From Deltaproteobacteria bacterium (lineage in GTDB: Bacteria > Myxococcota_A > Polyangia > Polyangiales > Houyiibacteriaceae): a DNA stretch of 48,344 nt. The stretch covers positions 1 to 48,344 of the forward strand of contig SHLP01000013.1 in the NCBI GenBank assembly GCA_004283055.1. The letters run 5' to 3'. The position numbers and the translations under genes were made by a program. Shown here in pieces: positions 24,369-32,978 of the stretch. Each line of letters starts with the position of its first letter. Position 1 is the first letter of the stretch. The notes under the pieces are model-generated. The model saw only the letters and a list, made by a program, of their open reading frames with translations. It had not been told where the DNA came from and made no database searches.

Positions 24369-25576
24369 TCCGCTTTGACTTTACCTGCGATCGAGAAGAT
24401 GGGCAGGTACATGGCAATCAGGATCGTGCCAACGATGCCACCGATGAAAACCATCATCAGGGGCTCCAGCAGCGAGGTGAGGGCCGCAACGGCGATGTCG
24501 ACCTCTTCTTCGTAGAAGTCTGCGATCTTGTTCAGCATCGTGTCGAGTGCGCCGGTCTGCTCGCCGACGCCGATCATTTGAACCACCATGGGCGGGAACA
24601 CGTTGGTTTCCATGAGTGGCTCGGCCATCGTTCGACCTTCGCGAATCTTGTCCGACGTCGTCTGAATCGCGGCCTCGACGACCACGTTGCCAGCCGACTT
24701 GCTCACCACGTCGAGGGCATCGAGAATCGGAACGCCTGCAGAAAGCAGCGTGCCTAGCGTGCGTGTGAACCGAGCCACGGAAACTTTCCGAATCACCGGG
24801 CCGAGAACTGGTAGCACCAACAGAGCCCTATGAACGAAGTGTTTGCCCGCCGGTTGACGGTAGATCCAGGTGGCGCTGAACACCAAAATGGCCGTCACCA
24901 GGATGATCCAATGGATGTTCGCAATGAAGCCTTCGGAGGCGGCGATGACCAACTGAGTGAGTGCCGGGAGTGAGTCTGCAGCGCCGAACTCCGCGAACAT
25001 CCCCTTGAAGCTCGGAATGACCCAAGCAAGCATGACGACCACGACGATCATCGCCACGAAGAAAATCGCAACCGGGTAGACCATTGCCCCACGGACCTGG
25101 CGCGCGAGCTTGACGCGCTTCTCGATGTAACCTGCGAGACGGTTGAGAATCGTATCGAGGATACCGCCCATCTCGCCAGCGCGAATGAGGTTGACGAAGA
25201 GCTCGTCAAAAAGCTTGGGATGCCTCGCTAGTCCGTCCGAAAATGTGCCGCCTTGTTCGACGTAGTCCTTGACGTCCTTGAGAATGGCATTGAGCGCCTT
25301 GTTTTCCCCGCGACTCGAGAGGATCTCCAAACATTGGACTAGGGGCAGACCAGCATCGATCATCGTCGCGAACTGGCGAGTGAAGATGACCAGCTCCTTT
25401 GCGTCGATGCCGGTGCCGAACGCCAAGCTGAGTTGGCGTCCCTTCTTCTTGATCTTGACGGGGTTCAGCTGGCGCGCGCGCAGCCTGGACTGCACGGCTT
25501 CCTTGTTGTCCGCCTCGATGATCCCTGTTTGGACTTCGCCCGCGCGAGTGCGCGCCTCGTATACCCACTCGGCCAT
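24365..25576 (-). CDS. pilC: Type IV pilus inner-membrane platform protein
   Basis: PilC/GspF-family protein of 403 residues that forms the inner-membrane base on which PilB and PilT motors act. Two T2SSF repeats are visible (~68-190 and ~270-395), each starting with a FTRQFATMIDAGLPL/FTRTLGTLLSAGVPI motif, with membrane segments near 170-190, 220-240 and 375-395. The N-terminal cytoplasmic segment WVYEARTRAGEVQTGIIEA is typical. GGAG lies 5 bases before the ATG. The gap to the kinase gene upstream is 75 bases and includes a short hairpin. The stop overlaps the pilS start. Confidence 0.95.
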   Translation of the reverse strand: MAEWVYEARTRAGEVQTGIIEADNKEAVQSRLRARQLNPVKIKKKGRQLSLAFGTGIDAKELVIFTRQFATMIDAGLPLVQCLEILSSRGENKALNAILKDVKDYVEQGGTFSDGLARHPKLFDELFVNLIRAGEMGGILDTILNRLAGYIEKRVKLARQVRGAMVYPVAIFFVAMIVVVVMLAWVIPSFKGMFAEFGAADSLPALTQLVIAASEGFIANIHWIILVTAILVFSATWIYRQPAGKHFVHRALLVLPVLGPVIRKVSVARFTRTLGTLLSAGVPILDALDVVSKSAGNVVVEAAIQTTSDKIREGRTMAEPLMETNVFPPMVVQMIGVGEQTGALDTMLNKIADFYEEEVDIAVAALTSLLEPLMMVFIGGIVGTILIAMYLPIFSIAGKVKAE

Positions 25577-25631
25577 GAATTCTCCGCCCGATCCCCTCCG
25601 GGCCTTTCAAAACCCTAGCTGATCACCGATC

Positions 25632-25651
25632 GCATGGTCAAAAAGCCATGC
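25632..25651 (-). other. Short inverted repeat after the kinase gene
   Basis: GCATGG and CCATGC form a 6-bp stem around an 8-base loop, immediately after the TAG of the Ser/Thr kinase gene. The T-run lies in the loop, not after the stem, so terminator function is doubtful. It could attenuate read-through into pilC. Confidence 0.3.
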
Positions 25652-27208
25652 CTAATTTCGAAATGAGCCGGTCACGTTGGTACCTGCCGGTTTCGCAGCC
25701 TCCGCTCGAGCGGGCTCCCCGCTAGGCTCCAAGTTCCCTGGGTTTTCTCGCTTGGAAGGCGTGCTGGGGGGCGACGGACGAGCCTCGAAGCGGTCCAGTC
25801 TGCCCTGGCCAGCCGGAGCTGGGCTGCTCGCACGTTCCGGTGCGGACACGGCTTGGCTCGACGGGGACTTGGTCGCGTCGGACGGATGGGCCCCGAGCTC
25901 TGTCGTGCCGGACCTGTCCGGCTCGGGAGCTTCGGCTGCAGTCGGGGAACGAAGTAGCTGAACGACCAGGAAGCCTGCGTACAGGAATACCATGATCGCC
26001 AGCGCCATCACGAACCACTTCAGCGCGTCGGACTCCGACGCGCGCCGAATCACGATCGGAGTCCCGTCGTCGAGCACTCCGGATACGGTTCCGCGGACGT
26101 GAGACCCGGTCTGGGCGCGCGTCGGGAAGCTCTGTGTGTCCATTGCGGTGCCCTCGCGGGGCATCGGAACGATCGAATTGCCGATGTCGGTGCTTCCGAG
26201 CATCTTGATGGCGTCACGAATTCGCTCGCGCTCGTCTTGCAGCTTGTCGGCATCCAAGTCCCGAACGACATCGGCGACTTCACGAGTCTTGGCAAGGCGC
26301 CCAGAGCCCACGGCCAATTCGAGCGATTCGGCAAAGTCGTCGGCACTCCGAAACCGCTCGTCCGGATCGCGGTTCAGCGCCTTCATCACGACATCGTCGA
26401 AGCGCTCGAGCTCGGGCCACAGCTCCGACGGCCTCGGCACCGAATCGTTCAGCAGCTTGTTGAGGGTCGCCCCATTCGACTCGCCCTTGAAGAGCCGACG
26501 TCCCGTCAGCGACTCCCAGAGGATGATGCCAACGCTGAACAGGTCGGAGCGCTGGTCGGTCGAGCTCGATGCGGCCTGTTCAGGCGCCATATAGGAGAGC
26601 TTGCCCTTGAACTGGCCCGCGCGGGTCGATGCCATGCGCACGTTGGCCTTGGCAACCCCGAAGTCGGTCAGCCGAGAAATGCCATCGGTGCCAACCAAGA
26701 TGTTGTGTGGCGAGACGTCACGGTGAACGAGCTTCAAAGGTTTGCCACGCTCGTCGCTGAGGCGGTGCGCCGCGGCCAAGCCCAGCAGTGCGTCGACCAG
26801 CACACGGCACACGAAGGGCTGGGGCAGTCTTTCTCCGCGCTTCGCGGCACGCCCGAGCAGTGCACCGAGGTGATTGCCTTCGATGTATTCCATCACCAGG
26901 AAGTAGCCGTCGCCCGGGCTATCGCTGATGTCGAGCGTAGGCACGACGTTCATGTGGCGAATTCGCGCCGCCAGCCTCGCCTCGTCGAGGAACATCGAAA
27001 TGAACTCCTGCTCGTACGCCAGATGAGGATGCAGCATCTTGATCGCGACGAGCCGCTCGAACCCGGCCACCCCTTGGGCACGCGCGGCGTACACGGACGC
27101 CATCCCGCCGGATGCCAGCTGAGTCAGGATCTCGTATCGGCCGAGGTGCCGACCCGCCATCGGTCGGGAAGGTGGAAGGGATCCTCGAGAGCTGGCGGGC
27201 GCATTCAT
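25652..27208 (-). CDS. Membrane-anchored Hanks-type Ser/Thr protein kinase
   Basis: A 518-residue bitopic kinase. The catalytic domain (~25-300) is complete: glycine loop LASGGMASVY, Lys57 (VAIK), catalytic Asp164 (HRDVSPHN), Asn169, Asp182 (DFG), and MAPE at the end of the activation segment. Ser replaces the usual Lys after HRD, as in many myxobacterial kinases, so it is not a pseudokinase. A juxtamembrane linker leads to one membrane segment (~398-419) and a short Pro/Ser-rich extracytoplasmic tail with no PASTA domain. AAGAGG precedes the ATG by 8 bases. It sits between pilT and pilC, which suggests control of pilus function or a co-opted insertion. FHA proteins ~8-10 kb away are possible readers. 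Confidence 0.92.
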   Translation of the reverse strand: MNAPASSRGSLPPSRPMAGRHLGRYEILTQLASGGMASVYAARAQGVAGFERLVAIKMLHPHLAYEQEFISMFLDEARLAARIRHMNVVPTLDISDSPGDGYFLVMEYIEGNHLGALLGRAAKRGERLPQPFVCRVLVDALLGLAAAHRLSDERGKPLKLVHRDVSPHNILVGTDGISRLTDFGVAKANVRMASTRAGQFKGKLSYMAPEQAASSSTDQRSDLFSVGIILWESLTGRRLFKGESNGATLNKLLNDSVPRPSELWPELERFDDVVMKALNRDPDERFRSADDFAESLELAVGSGRLAKTREVADVVRDLDADKLQDERERIRDAIKMLGSTDIGNSIVPMPREGTAMDTQSFPTRAQTGSHVRGTVSGVLDDGTPIVIRRASESDALKWFVMALAIMVFLYAGFLVVQLLRSPTAAEAPEPDRSGTTELGAHPSDATKSPSSQAVSAPERASSPAPAGQGRLDRFEARPSPPSTPSKRENPGNLEPSGEPARAEAAKPAGTNVTGSFRN

Positions 27209-27327
27209 CAGAAGCGCCTCTTGGCAGCGGCGGATCGTGAGCGGTCACATGTCGAAACGGCCGGCGCGATCCAAGCGCCGCTCATGGTCGTGCATCCCAT
27301 CACCAAGATCTCGCCATTAACGATAGT

Positions 27328-27348
27328 AAAAAACTCGGAGGAAGCCGA
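27328..27348 (-). terminator. Weak terminator-like structure after pilT
   Basis: On the minus strand, just past the pilT stop, TCGG pairs with CCGA around a 6-base loop; one base later comes a run of six T (27328-27333). The 4-bp stem is short. If real, it would partly separate pilT from the kinase gene, whose start is 141 bases away. The rest of that 141-base gap holds nothing I can identify. Confidence 0.35.
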
Positions 27349-27349
27349 A

Positions 27350-28477
27350 TCAGCCGCCGCTACGAATCGCCTGGTGGTAGCCCCTCTTGTCCAATTGATC
27401 GAGCATTAGACGGAATTCGTCGGGCTCCGGCGATCGGATCAAGGCTACATCGCGGTCCAACGCGCCGTGTGCGACCAAATGCAGGAGCGACTGATTCATG
27501 GTTTGCATGCCCGAGCTGCCCTGACCGGTCTGCATGATGCCGTACATCTGATGGACCTTGTCCTCACGAATCAGATTTCGAATCGCCACGTTCGGCACCA
27601 TCGCTTCGCAGGCCATCGCCCGGCCCGGTCCGTCGGCCCGAGGGAGTAGCATCTGGCTCAGAACGCCCTGAAGCACGAACGACAACTGGGCTCGGATTTG
27701 GCTCTGCTGGCCCGAAGGAAACACGTCGATGATACGGTTGATCGACTGCACTGCGGTATTGGTGTGCAGCGTTGCAAACACCAAATGGCCGGTCTCCGAA
27801 ATGGTGAGCGCAGCTTCGATCGTTTCGAGGTCTCGCATCTCGCCAACTAGGACGACGTCAGGGTCCTGACGTAGGACGTACTTGAGCGCGTCCTTGAAGC
27901 CCGCGGTGTCCGACCCCACCTCTCGCTGGTTGACCACGCAGAGCTTGTTCGAGTGTAGGAACTCGATGGGGTCCTCGACCGTCACGATGTGATGACGATG
28001 CTCGCTGTTGATCTTGTCGATCATCGACGCGAGCGTGGTCGATTTGCCAGAGCCCGTCGGCCCGGTCACCAAAACCAAGCCACGTGGTCGCGTGCAGAGC
28101 TCTGCGACGACCGGCGGCATCCCAAGCTTGTCCAGCGGCCGGATTTCGAACGGAATCGCACGAAACGCGCCAGAGACCGCACCGCGTTGTAGAAACACGT
28201 TGGCTCGGAAACGCGAGAGAGACTTCACGCCAAAGGAGAAGTCGATCTCGTGGCCTTTTTCGAAGCGTAGTCGCTGGTCCTCGGTCATCACCTCGTAGCA
28301 AAGCGCCTTGCTCTCGCGAGGCTTGAGCGGCGGCGTGCGCAGCGGCATCAATGATCCGTCGATGCGGAGTTGCGGCGGAGATCCCGTCGTGATGTGCAAA
28401 TCGGACGAGCCGCGTTCGACCATGAGTCGAAGCAACTGCCTGAGAGTGAGCTTTGGTGCCTCCTGTGGTGCCGCCAT
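27350..28477 (-). CDS. pilT: Type IV pilus retraction ATPase
   Basis: PilT hexameric ATPase (375 residues) that depolymerises the pilus to give twitching or social motility. The N-terminal PAS-like domain includes the GSSDLHITTGSPP motif. Walker A is GPTGSGKST (139-147), the Asp box is TVEDPIE, Walker B is VGEMRD, and the His box ISETGHLVFATLHTN follows. The AIRNLIRE retraction motif, which separates PilT from PilB, is present near the C-terminus. An ATG start follows 35 bases after the FAD-oxidoreductase-like gene. It is the first pilus gene of this minus-strand block. Confidence 0.96.
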   Translation of the reverse strand: MAAPQEAPKLTLRQLLRLMVERGSSDLHITTGSPPQLRIDGSLMPLRTPPLKPRESKALCYEVMTEDQRLRFEKGHEIDFSFGVKSLSRFRANVFLQRGAVSGAFRAIPFEIRPLDKLGMPPVVAELCTRPRGLVLVTGPTGSGKSTTLASMIDKINSEHRHHIVTVEDPIEFLHSNKLCVVNQREVGSDTAGFKDALKYVLRQDPDVVLVGEMRDLETIEAALTISETGHLVFATLHTNTAVQSINRIIDVFPSGQQSQIRAQLSFVLQGVLSQMLLPRADGPGRAMACEAMVPNVAIRNLIREDKVHQMYGIMQTGQGSSGMQTMNQSLLHLVAHGALDRDVALIRSPEPDEFRLMLDQLDKRGYHQAIRSGG

Positions 28478-28512
28478 GCGCTAAAGCATATCAGAGCGCC
28501 GGACGCTTTGCC

Positions 28513-30036
28513 CTAAACGCTCCTGCGGGCCCATGGACCGCGCCGGAGCCAATCCCGTCGTCGGTACTCTGAGCCAATGAGCTTGGCGACCGAGGACGCG
28601 GTGAGAAATGAGCCTTCCAAACCGAGACCGGGCGCAACCTGTTCGTTGCAGAGGAACACCCCCCGAACGGGGGTACGTGTAGTCAGTGCACACACGCCCA
28701 TCGCCCGTCGCGTCGGATAGTCGTACACCGCTCTCATCGTCGACGGTCCCCGGGCCCATGGATCGCTGCACGAAAGTTCCGTGTCCGCGCGGAACGCGCG
28801 AGGAGGCAGGCCATCGTGCGGGCTGTCCACCCAGATCGCGTGCTCGTCGAGAAATGGGACGACCCCGCGGATTGCATCCAAGGCCTCTTCGCGGACGAAG
28901 AGTAGCGGTGACGATTCGGTGTCGATGAGATGTTCTTCGACGAGGCGGCTTGCGGAGATCAGCATCTGGTCTGGTTCCACATCGAGATTCCGCAACATGA
29001 AGACCTGGCTTGGGTCGGTTGCGCTCATACACCGGAGCGAAAGAGGTCCGAACGGGTCTGGAACCCCTCGCTTTTCCACGAGGACGTGCACTGAGCAGCG
29101 GTACGCGCGGGCGCGTGGTTCACCGACGCGCTCGAATAGCGCAGCCATGGAGCCGCGTTCAGGGAGCAGTTGAGCAAGCTCGGCGACCGAGGTCCCATGG
29201 GCAATCTGCGAGCAGCCGATCTCTTCGTCGGTCCGAGCCACCCGGATGCTGTGGCCCCGTCTGCCTTCGTGGCCAATGCAAGCAACCCGATCGCGCGCTC
29301 GCACATCGCCGCCCCAAGATCGAATGCGAGCGAACAGCGCTTCGCGGAACCAGGACCAACCACCGCTGAGCTCGCTCACGCCCGACAGAAGATGTCCGTG
29401 CAACCGCGCACGAGTGGCGTCGGAATGCTGTGCAGGAACGAATCCTGAGAGGTGGGGGAGGATGGCCTCGAACGCCGTTCGAAGCGGGTGCCCCACTGGG
29501 AGCTGGTTCCACGAGGTCCAACCCTGCCCCTGCCGACCGAAACGATGCCCGGCGCTGTTCAATGAAAAACGCTGGCGCTCGAGGAAAGTTTCGGGGGGCC
29601 AGACGAGCCCTCGCGCAACCACCATGTCGAGCTCACTTTGCACCTCCGCTAGAGTCCGCGTGACGTCGGTGGCCTGGCGCCTGAGTCCGGGGAACTCCCG
29701 CGCGACCTCGGCCAACCAGCTCTCGTGATCGGGGTACACTTCCAATCGATGTTCCGGAAGCAGCAGCTGCAGGACGGCGACCCGATCGGCGCTGCGCTGC
29801 CGGATGTCCTGCTTGAGTGCGAGGTCCTCGAGCGTGCTTTGAACGATCGGGCTCTGCGCGCCTGCCATCATCAACCCGTAAGGTTCGATCTCGACGCCGC
29901 CCAAGCGATAGGACGGCTCTGGGACCCCCTGACCGAGCACGAGGACGCGCAGGCCCTCTCGCGCCAGCAGGGCCGCACAGAGAAGAGGCTCGAGTCGGGT
30001 CCCGAGCACGACGACGTCGTAGAAGCTCGTCGGCAC
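28513..30036 (-). CDS. FAD-dependent oxidoreductase-like protein (desaturase/isomerase fold)
   Basis: A 507-residue protein with the plan of the phytoene desaturase/amine oxidase FAD superfamily. An N-terminal beta-alpha-beta (YDVVVLGTRLEPLLCAALLA) begins the fold, and a C-terminal GLGLEGSFLTASSVAKLI helix resembles the FAD-closing motif. The dinucleotide loop reads G-T-R-L-E-P instead of G-x-G-x-x-G, so FAD binding may be altered or lost. No signal peptide is seen. GTG start, 4 bases after purN; no strong Shine-Dalgarno is visible. It lies between purN and pilT in one long minus-strand run. The substrate is unknown. Confidence 0.7.
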   Translation of the reverse strand: MPTSFYDVVVLGTRLEPLLCAALLAREGLRVLVLGQGVPEPSYRLGGVEIEPYGLMMAGAQSPIVQSTLEDLALKQDIRQRSADRVAVLQLLLPEHRLEVYPDHESWLAEVAREFPGLRRQATDVTRTLAEVQSELDMVVARGLVWPPETFLERQRFSLNSAGHRFGRQGQGWTSWNQLPVGHPLRTAFEAILPHLSGFVPAQHSDATRARLHGHLLSGVSELSGGWSWFREALFARIRSWGGDVRARDRVACIGHEGRRGHSIRVARTDEEIGCSQIAHGTSVAELAQLLPERGSMAALFERVGEPRARAYRCSVHVLVEKRGVPDPFGPLSLRCMSATDPSQVFMLRNLDVEPDQMLISASRLVEEHLIDTESSPLLFVREEALDAIRGVVPFLDEHAIWVDSPHDGLPPRAFRADTELSCSDPWARGPSTMRAVYDYPTRRAMGVCALTTRTPVRGVFLCNEQVAPGLGLEGSFLTASSVAKLIGSEYRRRDWLRRGPWARRSV

Positions 30037-30040
30037 GGGT

Positions 30041-30679
30041 CTACGCGTCCGGCACGGTCAGCGATCGAGAGAGGTCGGCGACCGGTCTACGCACGCGCAA
30101 CGGGTTGAGCGTGATGGCCCCGATCGCGATCTGGTGAATGACGGCCGGCAGAAGCCGATGTTCTTGCACTTGGATACGCGTGTGCAGCGATTCGGCGCTG
30201 TCGCCTTCGACCACGGGGACGGCGGCTTGTGCGATGATCGGACCGGTATCTACGCCGGCGTCGACGATGTGGACTGTACATCCGCTGATGCGCACCCCTG
30301 CATCGAGAGCGTCTTGCGGTCCGCTGTGCCCCGGGAAGGCGGGGAGCAGGGCAGGGTGGACATTGATGATGCGACCCGGAAAACGTTCCAGCAACGGCGT
30401 ACCCAGAACCCGCATGAACCCCGCCAGGACGATCAGGTCTGGCTTCAGCGAGACGACCGTCTTCGCAAGCGCGTCGTTCCACAGGTCTCGGTCGTCGCCT
30501 TTGCGGAGTGAGACCACTCGCGTTTGGATTCCTCGCGCGTCTGCGAACTCGAGTGCTGCGGCCTTCTTTCGGTCGGAAACCACGCCCACGATGTTTGCGT
30601 CGCATTTGCCCGCGTCAATCGCGCTGCAAATCGCTTTCAGGTTGGAGCCACGACCGGAAACGAGAATGACGATGTCCAT
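30041..30679 (-). CDS. purN: Phosphoribosylglycinamide formyltransferase
   Basis: GAR transformylase, transferring formyl from 10-formyl-tetrahydrofolate in the third step of purine synthesis. It has 212 residues. The catalytic residues Asn106 and His108 (INVHPALLP) and Asp144 (VDAGVDTGPI) fall at the same numbers as in the E. coli enzyme, and the N-terminal phosphate loop SGRGSNL is intact. It follows purM by 8 bases, the common purM-purN pairing. About 15 extra C-terminal residues (Arg/Ser-rich) follow the usual end. Confidence 0.95.
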   Translation of the reverse strand: MDIVILVSGRGSNLKAICSAIDAGKCDANIVGVVSDRKKAAALEFADARGIQTRVVSLRKGDDRDLWNDALAKTVVSLKPDLIVLAGFMRVLGTPLLERFPGRIINVHPALLPAFPGHSGPQDALDAGVRISGCTVHIVDAGVDTGPIIAQAAVPVVEGDSAESLHTRIQVQEHRLLPAVIHQIAIGAITLNPLRVRRPVADLSRSLTVPDA

Positions 30680-30687
30680 GGAACGCT

Positions 30688-31713
30688 CTAGGAGTAGAAT
30701 GACACGCCGTCTTGTTCGACGACCTCGCCCATGATGAAGGCGCGCTCACCGCCGGCCTCGAGTGCGTCCACCAGCTGCCCAGCACGATCCTGCGCTACGA
30801 CCATCGTGAAGCCGACTCCCATGTTGAAGGTGCGCCGCATCTCCGCGTCATCGACGGCGCCCCGCTCCTGGATCAGAGTGAAGAGCGGGTCGACCGACCA
30901 GGACCCCACGTCAATCGCGACCCCCATTCCCTCAGGGGTGACACGAGGCAGATTCTCCGGAAGCCCACCGCCTGTGATGTGACACATTGCATGCACCCCG
31001 TGTTCGAGCGCAATTCGGGCCGCTTTCACGTAGATTCGCGTTGGCCGGAGCAGGGCATCGCCGAGCGTCCCCGACGAACCGAAAGCGTCTTGCAGCAAGA
31101 GCGGCGCCTCGCCTTCCACGAGGACGCGCCTGGCCAAGGAGAAACCGTTCGAGTGCAATCCAGAAGATGCGACGCCGACAAGCTTGTCGCCGAGCCCTGT
31201 GGCTTTACCGTCGACGATCCGCTTGCGACTGACCACGCCCACCGCGAAGCCCGCTAAGTCGTACTCTCCGGCTGCGTAGAAACCAGGGAGCTCAGCCGTT
31301 TCTCCGCCGAGAAGAGCACAGTCGGCTTGGCGACACCCTTCGGCAATGCCTTTCACGACTGCCTCTCCCTGGTCGACGTCGAGCTTCGATGTCGCAAAGT
31401 AATCCAGGAAGAACAGCGGCTTGGCCCCCACGGTGATGATGTCGTTGACGCACATGGCTACCAGGTCGATGCCGATCGTATCGTGACGCCCGAGCTCGAA
31501 GGCGAGCTTCAGCTTGGTTCCTACGCCGTCCGTTCCCGAAACGAGGACAGGATCTTCAATGTCGCTCGGCAGCGAGCAGAGGCCGGCGAACCCGCCTAGG
31601 GACCCGAGGACGAATTCGGAACGCGTCGACTGGGCGAGCGGCTTGATCCGTTCGACGAGCTCTTCGCCCGCTTCGATGTCGACTCCGGCGTCACGATAGG
31701 TCAACCCCGCCAT
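30688..31713 (-). CDS. purM: Phosphoribosylformylglycinamidine cyclo-ligase
   Basis: AIR synthetase: ATP-dependent ring closure of FGAM to aminoimidazole ribotide. With the ATG at 31713 it has 341 residues, normal for PurM. N-terminal GLTYRDAGVDIEAG is the family hallmark, followed by the ATP/Mg-binding VSGTDGVGTKL, the GGETAELPG motif, and HITGGGLPENLPR. The frame stays open 26 codons further upstream, but that extension has no similarity and runs past the only 50-base divergent gap to the amidase gene. It is the first gene of purM-purN. Confidence 0.96.
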   Translation of the reverse strand: MAGLTYRDAGVDIEAGEELVERIKPLAQSTRSEFVLGSLGGFAGLCSLPSDIEDPVLVSGTDGVGTKLKLAFELGRHDTIGIDLVAMCVNDIITVGAKPLFFLDYFATSKLDVDQGEAVVKGIAEGCRQADCALLGGETAELPGFYAAGEYDLAGFAVGVVSRKRIVDGKATGLGDKLVGVASSGLHSNGFSLARRVLVEGEAPLLLQDAFGSSGTLGDALLRPTRIYVKAARIALEHGVHAMCHITGGGLPENLPRVTPEGMGVAIDVGSWSVDPLFTLIQERGAVDDAEMRRTFNMGVGFTMVVAQDRAGQLVDALEAGGERAFIMGEVVEQDGVSFYS

Positions 31714-31763
31714 GTCGCGGAAGCTAGGCGATCGACTCGGGCGGGTCAACGAGCGACGCTTCG

Positions 31764-32978
31764 TTGACGCTCGCACGCACGTCGCGTACACACCCGTTCA
31801 TTCGAAGCGGGGCACACAGATGGAGACTCTTCGTGTTCGGACTAGTGGTGGCCGCCGCGGCCTGTCGGTCCGACCCGTCGCCGCGGCGCCAGCAGGAGCT
31901 CTCCTCCCCGATGATGGAGTCGACCGAGCCGCGCAATCCTCGCGTTGAAACAGCCCGGCTGCAGCGTATCGACGTGTACGGTGCCGGGACTGAGAACGCT
32001 GCCGGCGCGCGAGTGGTGCTCCTCTTCGAGGGGGTGCCTCTTTTCGAGCAAAAGCAGCTCCCTGCCGAGGGGATCCTGCCGCCTCGTATTGCAATCGAGC
32101 TGCAGGGCGCCGAATGGGACGCGAGCGTCCCCGTTTCCCAGGCGATCGGGCGGGGAGGGCTGCAGCGTGTTCGGCTCGCCACGCCCAATCCTCGCGTCGT
32201 GCTCGATCTGCATCCGACCGCGACCGGGCGCGTTTTCTTCCTGACCGACCCGTACCGCATCGTCGTCGACGTGAGCGCAGCGCCTCCTTCGCGCAACGAG
32301 AGAAGGCCACTCGTCGTCCTAGACCCTGGGCACGGCGGTCGAGAGCCGGGCGCCGCCAACGATCGATACGCGCTCGTCGAGTCGCAGCTGGCGCTCGAGT
32401 TGGCCGAGCTGACGGCGACTCGGCTGCGGGCGATCATGCCGCGCTCGCGCGTGCTGCTCACCCGGTCGGGCGATGTCGGTCTTTCTCTCGAAGAACGCTG
32501 CGCTCTTGCCAATGCGATGGAGGCGGATGTCTTCGTGTCGATTCATCTCAACGCTAGCTCGGAGGAAGTTCGCAAAGGAGGCGTCACCACGTTCGTTCTG
32601 GACACTACGAACAACCGTCAGGCGCTTCGCCTGGCCGCGAGGGAGAACGGAACTCGTGTCGCCGAGGTGACCGGCATTCAAAGCCTGCTTGCGAAGCATC
32701 ATCGACAGAGCCAAGCGGAGGGCTCCCTCACTTTGGCTGGAAGGATTCAGCGAAGCACACTCAAAGCAGGCCGCAGGGTTCTCCCGAGTCTCTCCGATCG
32801 CGGCGTGCGGCGCGCGATGTTTTACGTCTTGGTCGGCGCACGCATGCCGTCGGTCCTGCTCGAAGCGTCCTTTCTGACCTACGAGCCCGAGGCGCGGGCG
32901 CTGACCAAGCATCGATACCGCCGTGCCCTGGCCGACGGCATCGCGTCGGGGATCGCGTCGTACCTCCAGACTCGATGA
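31764..32978 (+). CDS. N-acetylmuramoyl-L-alanine amidase, lipoprotein (AmiC-like)
   Basis: Zinc amidase that cleaves peptide side chains from peptidoglycan, used in cell separation. An N-terminal hydrophobic segment ends in V-A-A-A-A-C with Cys34 as likely lipidation site. An AMIN-like beta domain follows (~65-172), then an Amidase_3 domain with zinc ligands His190 (LDPGHGG), Glu206 and His261 (SIHLNAS), and catalytic Glu367 (LLEASF). AmiC of E. coli is soluble, so membrane tethering here would be a difference. The only start that keeps the signal is a TTG, with no strong Shine-Dalgarno. Its stop overlaps the glnD ATG (ATGA). Divergent from purM by only 50 bases. Confidence 0.9.
   Translation: MTLARTSRTHPFIRSGAHRWRLFVFGLVVAAAACRSDPSPRRQQELSSPMMESTEPRNPRVETARLQRIDVYGAGTENAAGARVVLLFEGVPLFEQKQLPAEGILPPRIAIELQGAEWDASVPVSQAIGRGGLQRVRLATPNPRVVLDLHPTATGRVFFLTDPYRIVVDVSAAPPSRNERRPLVVLDPGHGGREPGAANDRYALVESQLALELAELTATRLRAIMPRSRVLLTRSGDVGLSLEERCALANAMEADVFVSIHLNASSEEVRKGGVTTFVLDTTNNRQALRLAARENGTRVAEVTGIQSLLAKHHRQSQAEGSLTLAGRIQRSTLKAGRRVLPSLSDRGVRRAMFYVLVGARMPSVLLEASFLTYEPEARALTKHRYRRALADGIASGIASYLQTR

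Noticed and set aside
25652-27208. Possibility that the kinase is a pseudokinase because HRD is followed by V-S, not L-K
   Set aside because: Lys57, Asp164, Asn169 and Asp182 are all present, and the HRDVSPxN form is usual in myxobacterial kinases.
26099-27409. A 436-codon plus-strand open frame across the Ser/Thr kinase gene
   Set aside because: Its composition is that of a shadow of the kinase gene, and it crosses the pilT end without any motif.
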